Of a DNA stretch of 20,741 nt, positions 14,655-20,741 are shown one piece after another (the stretch's first letter is position 1; each line of letters opens with the position of its first letter). This DNA is from Candidatus Eiseniibacteriota bacterium. GTDB lineage: Bacteria > Joyebacterota > Joyebacteria > Joyebacterales > Joyebacteraceae. The notes below the pieces were generated by a model. It was not told where the DNA came from, made no database searches, and saw nothing but the letters and a program-made list of their open reading frames with translations. Position numbers and translations under genes: made by a program. The DNA lies in NCBI GenBank assembly GCA_030639555.1, contig DAOWCM010000008.1:1-20741 (forward strand). Reading direction: 5' to 3'.

Positions 14655-16264
14655 GAGAGAGTTTCCCACGGACCAAGACGGTCATCGTTGCAAGACTCTT
14701 GATAGCCGCCGTCATCGTTCTGACCGCCCTGATCGGTGGCTCGGACGTAGAGCGTTCCGCCATCGTGATGCTCGGCGTCATCGCCGCCGCACTCACCGCC
14801 GTGTATCTTCTCTGGCACGCGGTGGGTGGTCGCCCCCACATGTTTCTGCTCGTGCAGTGCGCCGTGGACATCGTCTTCATAACGCTTGTGGCCCACTTCT
14901 CGGGCGGCCTCGGCAGCCCGTTCAAGCTCCTTTACTTCCTTCCGGTGATAGTTGTGGCAGGACGGCTCGGGCTGCGCCCGGGTCTGGCCGTGGCGGGGGG
15001 CGCCGTGGCCGGCCACGTCGTGCTGGCGCTGACGAGCCGATCGTCCTGGAACTATCTGATGGAGTCGGGCGCAGTGGCGGAGATCGTCATAGTGCTTCTC
15101 TCACTGCTTCTCGTCGCCCTGCTCGCGGGTCAGCTCGCACGTAAGGCGGGGGAGAGCGAGGACCGATTGGAGGTCACTCGCTCGGAACTCGACACGGCGG
15201 AGCTCCGGATCGCCGACATCCTCGACGGCATCAGCAGCGGGCTCGCTCTCGTAGACAGCTCAGGGTTGGTCGCCTACCTGAACAGGGCGGGTGAGGTAAT
15301 CCTCGGGATCCCGGGAGTGAGCTCGAGGGGCGCCGAATACAGGATCGTGTTCGCCGACGTGCCCGCTTTCTGCGAGCGGATTGCCGCGGCCCTGGATGCC
15401 GGTCGTCCTGAGGCGCGGGTGGAGTTCTTCGTCAAACGAAAGGGCGGTGGCAGCACCCCCGTAGGTCTCTCCACCTCGATACTCACGAGCGGTGAGGGGG
15501 AGGAAAGGGGAGTGATCGCCATCTTCCAGGATCTGACCGAGGCTCGTCAGATGGAGGAGCGGCTCCGGCACGATGACCGTCTCTCCGCGCTGGGCGAGTT
15601 CGCGGCGGGCGTCGCACACGAGATACGGAATCCGCTCTACGCCATCAAGGGGTCGATAGACCTCCTCAAGGAGACCATCGAGCCCAAGGGTGACGAGATC
15701 AAACTGATCGAGCTGGTCTCGCGCGAGGCCGACAGGCTCAACACACTCCTTCAGGACGTGCTGCAGTACGGCAAGATGGAATCGGGCGAACGCGAGAGCG
15801 TACGGCTCGACGTGCTCCTTCGGGAGGTTGCCGAACTCGCTCGCCAGCATCCGGCGATGACACCGACCACGGATCTCGTCGTCGAGGTGACGGACCAGAT
15901 CGAGGGGATGGTCAACGCGGAGCAGATACGACGCGCGCTCCTCAATCTTGCCATCAATGCTCTCGAGGCCATCGAGGGTGAGGGGCGGGTCCGGCTGTCG
16001 CTCGTGCCGGAGGCGGAGTTCACCGCACGTGGACTCACGGGCGGTTCGGGCTGTGGTGTCGCTCTGATCGTAGAGGACACCGGACACGGCATTCCGACCG
16101 ACAGGAAGAACGAGGTGTTCCAGCCGTTCCGAACAACGAAGAAGGGCGGGACGGGCCTGGGACTGGCCATAGTGGACAAGACCGTCCAGGCGCACGGTGG
16201 ACGGATCGCGGTCGTAAGCGAACCGGGCAAAGGCAGCAGGTTCATCATGTACCTGCCGGTCTGA
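14651..16264 (+). CDS. Membrane sensor histidine kinase, PilS/NtrB-like, with PAS domain
   Basis: A 537-residue kinase. About six hydrophobic membrane segments fill residues 10-163, including a HFSGGLGSPFKLLYFLPVI segment (82-100) that resembles the sensor region of PilS-type kinases. A coiled-coil-like linker leads to a PAS domain (about 183-295). The HisKA box has the phospho-accepting His323 in AAGVAHEIRNPLYAIKG. The ATPase domain shows LAINALEAIEGEG (N box), VEDTGHGIP (G1), FQPFRTTKKGGTGLGLAIV (F and G2) and a VSEPGKGSRF end. The GTG at 14651 has GGGAGGGA (14637-14644) six bases upstream and overlaps the comEA-like stop. The next gene is its evident response regulator. PilS controls pilin transcription in pseudomonads, and the neighbouring ComEA-like protein fits that theme. 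Confidence 0.88.
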   Translation: MRESFPRTKTVIVARLLIAAVIVLTALIGGSDVERSAIVMLGVIAAALTAVYLLWHAVGGRPHMFLLVQCAVDIVFITLVAHFSGGLGSPFKLLYFLPVIVVAGRLGLRPGLAVAGGAVAGHVVLALTSRSSWNYLMESGAVAEIVIVLLSLLLVALLAGQLARKAGESEDRLEVTRSELDTAELRIADILDGISSGLALVDSSGLVAYLNRAGEVILGIPGVSSRGAEYRIVFADVPAFCERIAAALDAGRPEARVEFFVKRKGGGSTPVGLSTSILTSGEGEERGVIAIFQDLTEARQMEERLRHDDRLSALGEFAAGVAHEIRNPLYAIKGSIDLLKETIEPKGDEIKLIELVSREADRLNTLLQDVLQYGKMESGERESVRLDVLLREVAELARQHPAMTPTTDLVVEVTDQIEGMVNAEQIRRALLNLAINALEAIEGEGRVRLSLVPEAEFTARGLTGGSGCGVALIVEDTGHGIPTDRKNEVFQPFRTTKKGGTGLGLAIVDKTVQAHGGRIAVVSEPGKGSRFIMYLPV

Positions 16265-16308
16265 CGCTACGGGGATTCGGGCACATGCAACCCGGAAGGA
16301 AGTGTGAG

Positions 16309-17685
16309 ATGGCAGAAGGCAGGATACTCATCATCGACGATGAGGACAGCATCAGGGACTACCTCTCGATGATGCTCGAGCGCGAGGGCTACGAGGTCTC
16401 CGCGAGCGAGGACGGCAAGAGGGCGCTCAAGCTGAATGCCAAGAAGTCCTACGATGTGGTCATCACCGACATACAGCTTCCGGGCATGAGCGGCATCGAC
16501 ATCCTGACGAGGCTCCGCGAGACGGACCCCACGCTCCCGGTCATCATCATCACCGGGCACGCCTCGCAGGAGTCGGCGATCGAGGCGCTGAATATGGGCG
16601 CCTACTACTACCTCCTGAAGCCCGTGTCGAACGAGGAACTGAAGCAGGTCGTGAGGACCGCTCTCCAGATGCGCCGGCTCAAGGACGAGAAGAACGACCT
16701 CGAGCGGGCGCTTCACCCGACGGACGAGAGAGAGATGATAGGGGAGAGCGGGGGGATCGCGTCGGTGTTCGACCTCATCGACCGCGTGGCGAAGACGTCC
16801 AGCACGGTGCTGCTCCACGGTGAGAGCGGCACGGGGAAGGAACTGGTCGCGCGGGCCATACACGCGCGCAGCGCCAGGGCCGGTAAGCGCTTCGTGTCCA
16901 TCAACTGCGGCGCCCTTCCCGAGACGCTTCTCGAGAGCGAGCTCTTCGGGCACGTCAAGGGGTCCTTCACCGGGGCGATCAGGGACAAGCGCGGCCTCTT
17001 CGTCGTTGCGGAGGGAGGGACGTTCATGCTGGATGAGGTCAGCGAGACCTCGACCGCCATCCAGGTGAAGCTCCTCCGCGTGCTGCAGGAGCGCGAGGTG
17101 GTACCCGTCGGTGGCACGAAGCCGGTCAACGTCGACGTCCGCGTGATCGCGGCCACGAACGCCGACCTCGAGCAGTTCATCAAAGACGGCAGGTTCCGCG
17201 CGGACCTGTACTACAGGCTGAACGTGATCCCCATCAGGATCCCGCCGCTCAGGGAGCGCAGGGAGGACATACCGCTTCTTGTCGAGCATTTCCTGGGCAG
17301 ATTCACCGGTGGCGCCAAGCATGTGTCTGACGACGCGATGGAGATCCTCTCGGACTACGACTGGCCCGGGAACGTGAGGGAGCTCGAGAATATCATTGAG
17401 CGCGCGGTGATCCTCGAGGACGGTAACGATGTGACGGCCGAGAGCCTCAACGTGTCCATCTTCCCCGAGCGTCTGAGAAAGCGGGCGCGCGGTGGTTCCG
17501 AGGGCGAACTCGGGGTCTCCGGCGTGACGCTGGAGGAACTCGAGCGGCGATACCTGCTGCAGACGCTCGAGGCGACCGGCTGGAAGAAAAAGAACGCGGC
17601 GGAGATTCTCGGGATCAACCCGTCAACTCTCTACCGGAAGCTTCAGCGCTACGGCATGGACGGGGGCGGCGAGGAAGATGAGTGA
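16309..17685 (+). CDS. Sigma-54-dependent response regulator, NtrC/PilR-like
   Basis: A 458-residue transcription activator partnered with the kinase before it. The receiver domain (4-120) has the acidic pocket D10-D11, phosphorylation site D54 in VITDIQLPG, T82 and K104. The AAA+ domain has Walker A GESGTGKE (171-178), Walker B GGTFMLDE (236-243), and the sigma-54 contact loop as GSFTGA (218-223) in place of the more usual GAFTGA. R-finger-region motifs (FRADLYYRLNV, PPLRERREDI, WPGNVRELEN) are intact. A Fis-type helix-turn-helix closes the protein (about 406-450). The chosen ATG has GGAAGGA eight bases upstream; an ATG at 16285 would add eight residues without support. It should open sigma-54 promoters after phosphorylation, plausibly of pilus or competence genes. 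Confidence 0.92.
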   Translation: MAEGRILIIDDEDSIRDYLSMMLEREGYEVSASEDGKRALKLNAKKSYDVVITDIQLPGMSGIDILTRLRETDPTLPVIIITGHASQESAIEALNMGAYYYLLKPVSNEELKQVVRTALQMRRLKDEKNDLERALHPTDEREMIGESGGIASVFDLIDRVAKTSSTVLLHGESGTGKELVARAIHARSARAGKRFVSINCGALPETLLESELFGHVKGSFTGAIRDKRGLFVVAEGGTFMLDEVSETSTAIQVKLLRVLQEREVVPVGGTKPVNVDVRVIAATNADLEQFIKDGRFRADLYYRLNVIPIRIPPLRERREDIPLLVEHFLGRFTGGAKHVSDDAMEILSDYDWPGNVRELENIIERAVILEDGNDVTAESLNVSIFPERLRKRARGGSEGELGVSGVTLEELERRYLLQTLEATGWKKKNAAEILGINPSTLYRKLQRYGMDGGGEEDE

Positions 17686-17709
17686 CACTCGCGCCGAGGG
17701 GGCCCGCTC

Positions 17710-18261
17710 GTGAGGGTGATAGCGGGTCAGCTGAGAGGGTCCGTCATTCGTGCGCCGGCAACAGGCGTGGTGCGCCCGACGTACGACCGCGTACGTGAGT
17801 CCGTGTTCTCTATCATAGAGCCGTTTCTTGACGGGGCCGCCGTCCTGGATCTCTTTGCCGGCTCCGGCAGCTTAGGGATCGAGAGCCTGTCCCGAGGCTC
17901 GAACCGCGCGACGTTCATCGAGATGGACAGACGTGTTCTGAGTGTTGTCAGGGAGAACGTGGAGCGCCTCGGCCTAGCGGAGCAATGCAGGCTCATAGGG
18001 GGCGACGCGCTGGCCGTTCTTGAGCGAGCTGTGCCCGGCGGACCGTTCGACATCGCGTTCGTTGACCCGCCATACTCGTCGGGTCTGGCCCCGAGGGCGC
18101 TCGAGCTTCTGGCGGCGGAGAGACATCTCGCGGACGAGGCGATCGTCGTCGTCGAGCGCGCATCTTCTGACACTTTGCCTGCGGTCGTGGGGCGGCTCGG
18201 CCTGTTCAGATCCAAGAAATACGGTAGCACTGCAGTCGACTTCTATGAGACCCGGGCCTAG
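17710..18261 (+). CDS. rsmD: 16S rRNA (guanine966-N2)-methyltransferase RsmD
   Basis: Methylates G966 (E. coli numbering) of 16S rRNA using S-adenosylmethionine during small-subunit assembly. The 183-residue length is usual. Diagnostic pieces are the start MRVIAGQLRGSVIRAP, RPTYDRVRESVFSII (22-36), the SAM-binding LDLFAGSGSLGIESLSRG (46-63) and the catalytic DPPY (119-122). The GTG at 17710 has GAGGGGG (17696-17702) seven bases upstream. It lies 25 bases before coaD, and rsmD-coaD is a widely conserved neighbour pair, which supports both calls. Confidence 0.94.
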   Translation: MRVIAGQLRGSVIRAPATGVVRPTYDRVRESVFSIIEPFLDGAAVLDLFAGSGSLGIESLSRGSNRATFIEMDRRVLSVVRENVERLGLAEQCRLIGGDALAVLERAVPGGPFDIAFVDPPYSSGLAPRALELLAAERHLADEAIVVVERASSDTLPAVVGRLGLFRSKKYGSTAVDFYETRA

Positions 18262-18272
18262 AAGCGCGGGCT

Positions 18273-18280
18273 AAGGAGGA
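18273..18280 (+). promoter_or_regulatory. Near-perfect ribosome-binding site for coaD
   Basis: AAGGAGGA ends six bases before GTG 18287, one of the strongest Shine-Dalgarno matches in the window. It settles the GTG start and is consistent with an ordinary anti-SD sequence in this organism. Confidence 0.75.
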
Positions 18281-18286
18281 GCAGAC

Positions 18287-18769
18287 GTGAGGCGAGCGCT
18301 GTACCCAGGCACGTTCGATCCGGTGACGAACGGCCACCTCGATCTGGTCAAGCGGGCGCTCAGGCTGTTTGACGGAGTGGTCGTCGCCGTCGGAACCGGG
18401 CACCACAAGTCCCCGATGTTCTCGGTCGAAGAGAGGGTCGAGTTCCTGAGGGACGCGGTGAAGGATCTGGGGAACGTCGAGGTGATCTCCTTTGACGGGC
18501 TCCTCGTCGACACCGTCAACGAGACCGGAGCGGTCGCGATCATCCGGGGCTTAAGACAGGTCTCTGACTTCGAGTACGAGTTCCAGATGGCTCTGATGAA
18601 CAGGCGCCTGGCGCGGGACGTCGAGACCGTGTTCCTGATGCCGAGTCTGAGCTACACCTACCTGGATTCGACCGTCATGAAAGAAGTGGCGCTCTTAGGC
18701 GGTAACGTCGACGGGCTGGCGCCCGAGGCCGTCATTCGAGCGCTGAGCGAGAAACGCGGGTCGCGCTAG
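18287..18769 (+). CDS. coaD: Pantetheine-phosphate adenylyltransferase CoaD
   Basis: Penultimate step of coenzyme A synthesis: joins ATP and 4'-phosphopantetheine to give dephospho-CoA. The 160-residue protein has the nucleotidyltransferase motif YPGTFDPVTNGH (6-17) with the TNGH signature, SFDGLLVD, IRGLRQVSDFEYEFQMALMN (the substrate and ATP pocket, with the conserved RGLR) and the C-terminal STVMKEVALLGG. In the last block the usual ISSS-V/L-KE reads LDSTVMKE, a mild variation next to the ATP-binding lysine region. The GTG start is set by AAGGAGGA. No fusion or truncation is seen. Confidence 0.96.
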   Translation: MRRALYPGTFDPVTNGHLDLVKRALRLFDGVVVAVGTGHHKSPMFSVEERVEFLRDAVKDLGNVEVISFDGLLVDTVNETGAVAIIRGLRQVSDFEYEFQMALMNRRLARDVETVFLMPSLSYTYLDSTVMKEVALLGGNVDGLAPEAVIRALSEKRGSR

Positions 18770-18818
18770 CGAACTGCCTGAGCTTCCACCGGAACGGACG
18801 GGCGGCACCGGAGGCACA

Positions 18819-20297
18819 TTGTCACCGTCAGCAAGAGAGAAACGCCGGCCGGCGCTCGACCGGGCGACCGTCCGGGCGCTCTCCGGGGCGGCGGGAGGTT
18901 CGCTCTCCTTCGCTCTGGAGGACAGGATCTGCTACTCGTTCGACGCGACGGATCTGCACTCGCTCCCGGACGCGGTCATCTGGCCCCGGTCCACGAGCGA
19001 GGTGTCTGAGGTCGTCCGCGCGGCGGGCATCGCCTCGCTCCCCGTGACGGCGAGAGGGGCCGGAACCGGCTACACGGGTGGGAGTGTCCCCCTGGCCGGG
19101 GGTGTCGTCCTGTCGTTTGAGAAGATGAACCGCGTGCTCGGGATCGACGTCGGCAGGAGAGTCGCCGTCGTCGAGCCGGGCGTAGTCAACAACGATCTCA
19201 GGGATGCGGCGGAGGCGGCCGGGCTCTACTACCCTCCTGACCCCGCGAGCCTCCTGGTCTCCACGATAGGCGGGAACATCGCGGAGGGTGCGGGAGGTCC
19301 CCGGACGGTCCTGTACGGAACGACGCGGGACTATGTCGTCGGTCTCGAACCCGTGCTCGCCGACGGCTCCGTGGTCGCGACGGGACTCCTCGCGGGCAGC
19401 CGCGGTGTTTCATGGGACCCCGCGTCGCTCGTGGTCGCGTCTGAAGGCACGCTCGCCGTGGTGACGAAGGCGGCCCTGAGGTTGAGCGACAGGCCTCAGA
19501 GCTACGCCACGTTCTGGGTGGAATTCCCATCACTCTCACAGGCCGCGACCGCGGTCGCGGCCGTCACGGCCTCCGGACTGCCGGTGGCCGTGCTCGAGAT
19601 ACTGGACGGCGAGACACTGGCGTGCGCGATGGAGTATGTCCGCGGGCAGAGACCGGACTCGGTGTCGGAAGGGGCTCTTCTCATCGAGCTCGAAGGTGAA
19701 GAGACGGCGGTGGCCGAGTCGACGGAGCGGCTTCGGGACCGGCTGGCGGCGAGCGGGGCCTTGAGTTTCCGCGAGGCGACCGACGATAAGGAACGGGACG
19801 AGATATGGGAGATCCGGCGCGCGATCTCCCCTTCGCTGGCCAGGCTCGCGACAGGCAAGATCAACGAGGACATCGCCGTGCCGAGAAGCGCGATACCCGA
19901 GTTCGTTCGGAGGATGCACGAGATCTCGGAGTCGACCGGGCTTCCGATACTGGCGTTCGGACATGCGGGGGACGGCAACCTTCACGTCAACATCGTGCTG
20001 GACCGTGCCGAACGCGATCAGATGCGCGCGGCGCGCGATGCCGTCGGGCTGCTCTTTGATGCGGCGCTCAAGATGGGCGGCACGTTGTCGGGTGAACACG
20101 GGATCGGCATCACGAAGGCCGACCACCTTGCCGACGAGCTGGGCGAGTCCGCGCTTCGCGTGACGGCGGCGGTCAAGCGTGCGTTCGACCCGACGGGCAC
20201 CATGAACCCGGAGAAGATACTGACGGACCGTCCGAACCCTTGGTGGCGTGACCTCGACCGGGACGCGATGCCCAGAACTGAGGCCGAGCGATGCTGA
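18819..20297 (+). CDS. FAD-linked oxidase, GlcD/D-lactate dehydrogenase type
   Basis: A 492-residue flavoprotein that probably oxidises a 2-hydroxy acid such as glycolate or D-lactate. The FAD-binding type-4 domain (about 50-225) shows TARGAGTGYTGGSVP (77-91) and the pyrophosphate-binding IGGNIAEGAGG (150-160). The C-terminal domain has NEDIAVP (349-355), FGHAGDGNLHVN (380-391) with metal-type histidines, and SGEHGIG (424-430) near the end. These identify the family, while the substrate is open. No GlcE or GlcF (electron-acceptor) gene is adjacent. The probable start is TTG 18819, with GGAGG (18810-18814) only four bases upstream. The first roughly 25 residues are charged and variable, so a later start is possible. 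Its 3' end overlaps obg by 7 bases. Confidence 0.88.
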   Translation: MSPSAREKRRPALDRATVRALSGAAGGSLSFALEDRICYSFDATDLHSLPDAVIWPRSTSEVSEVVRAAGIASLPVTARGAGTGYTGGSVPLAGGVVLSFEKMNRVLGIDVGRRVAVVEPGVVNNDLRDAAEAAGLYYPPDPASLLVSTIGGNIAEGAGGPRTVLYGTTRDYVVGLEPVLADGSVVATGLLAGSRGVSWDPASLVVASEGTLAVVTKAALRLSDRPQSYATFWVEFPSLSQAATAVAAVTASGLPVAVLEILDGETLACAMEYVRGQRPDSVSEGALLIELEGEETAVAESTERLRDRLAASGALSFREATDDKERDEIWEIRRAISPSLARLATGKINEDIAVPRSAIPEFVRRMHEISESTGLPILAFGHAGDGNLHVNIVLDRAERDQMRAARDAVGLLFDAALKMGGTLSGEHGIGITKADHLADELGESALRVTAAVKRAFDPTGTMNPEKILTDRPNPWWRDLDRDAMPRTEAERC

Positions 20298-20741
20298 TAG
20301 ACTACGCGAGAATAGACGTCAAGGGCGGAGACGGCGGGAACGGCTGCGTCAGCTTCCGCCGGGAGAAGTTCGTGCCGCGCGGTGGCCCCAACGGCGGGGA
20401 CGGCGGGCACGGCGGGAGCGTTGTGTTCGAGGCAGCGCGCGGTCTTTCCTCCCTGCTCGATTTCCGCTACAAGAAGCACTACAAGGCACAGAAGGGCAGA
20501 AACGGGATCGGGGCGAACAAGCGCGGCAGGGACGGCGAGGACATCGTGCTTCTGGTCCCGCCGGGGACCATCATAAAGGACTACAACACCGGGGACGTAC
20601 TGGCGGATCTCGAAGAGGACGGCGCCAGGATCGTGGTCGCGAAGGGCGGCCGCGGTGGGAGAGGGAACGCGCGGTTTGCGACTGCCGTCGAGCAGGCGCC
20701 CCGGCACTGCGAGGGCGGCAGGCCCGGTGCGGAGCTCACCA
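20291..20741 (+). CDS. obg: GTPase Obg/CgtA, N-terminal part (cut by window end)
   Basis: The first 150 codons of Obg, an essential GTPase involved in late 50S ribosome assembly and stress control. Visible is the glycine-rich Obg fold: IDYARIDVKGGDGGNGCVSF, REKFVPRGGPNGGDGGHGGS, LLDFRYKKHYKAQKGRNGIG, PPGTIIKDYNTGDVLADL and AKGGRGGRGN. The G domain (Walker A and switch regions) and any C-terminal OCT or TGS-like part lie beyond the window. The ATG at 20291 overlaps the end of the FAD oxidase gene in another frame. No strong Shine-Dalgarno is seen, so translation may depend partly on the upstream gene. Obg is more often beside rplU-rpmA; the present upstream neighbours differ. Confidence 0.96.
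   Translation, partial: MLIDYARIDVKGGDGGNGCVSFRREKFVPRGGPNGGDGGHGGSVVFEAARGLSSLLDFRYKKHYKAQKGRNGIGANKRGRDGEDIVLLVPPGTIIKDYNTGDVLADLEEDGARIVVAKGGRGGRGNARFATAVEQAPRHCEGGRPGAELT

Noticed and set aside
18770..18818. Hairpin terminator between coaD and the FAD oxidase
   Set aside because: The gap has no inverted repeat followed by a T-run; only a ribosome-binding site is apparent.

Overview
The window is a GC-rich stretch of bacterial chromosome in which every supportable gene lies on the + strand. There are 15 complete genes and two fragments cut by the window edges. No stretch longer than about 110 bases lacks a gene, and many neighbours overlap by 4 to 23 bases. I see no tRNA, rRNA, CRISPR array, insertion sequence or phage gene. 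Six genes appear to start with GTG or TTG rather than ATG. The cell was almost certainly diderm (Gram-negative type): there is the C-terminus of an Omp85/BamA-like barrel, a lipobox lipoprotein, a second outer-membrane barrel and a PilS/PilR-like two-component pair. The short ThiC-like protein, the exonuclease-DinG fusion, the separate FtcD and FchA proteins and an ECF-type S component together point away from well-studied Proteobacteria. An uncultured FCB-like or delta-proteobacteria-like lineage is my guess, and it is inference only.

Layout. 1-171 is the end of an outer-membrane barrel gene. 227-6388 holds ligA (DNA ligase), a thiC-like radical SAM gene, and a DnaQ-type exonuclease fused to a DinG helicase. 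6406-11047 is a histidine-catabolism block: hutU, hutI, ftcD, fchA. It takes urocanate to imidazolonepropionate, N-formiminoglutamate, glutamate plus 5-formimino-THF, and 5,10-methenyl-THF plus ammonia. No hutH is in view. Between hutI and ftcD lies a 19-bp tandem repeat whose degenerate first copy begins inside the hutI stop codon. 11065-14088 follows after only 17 bases and encodes a small lipoprotein, an ECF-type membrane S component and an outer-membrane beta-barrel. These three genes overlap each other and look like a cell-envelope uptake cassette with no recognised substrate.

14089-14195 is the clearest transcription-unit boundary: a C-rich, G-poor tract, then an AT-rich island with a candidate promoter and a small inverted repeat. 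14196-17685 is a comEA-like gene overlapping a six-TM histidine kinase gene, followed by a sigma-54-activator response regulator. The pair resembles PilS/PilR, and the set suggests linked control of type IV pili and DNA uptake. 17710-18769 is the common housekeeping pair rsmD-coaD. 18819-20297 is a GlcD-type FAD oxidase without its usual partner subunits. It overlaps the start of obg, which runs off the window end.

The most interesting places are the lipoprotein/ECF-S/barrel cassette joined to the histidine genes, the repeat array between hutI and ftcD, the comEA-kinase-regulator operon, the exonuclease-DinG fusion that keeps its four cluster cysteines, and the identity of the ThiC-like protein.
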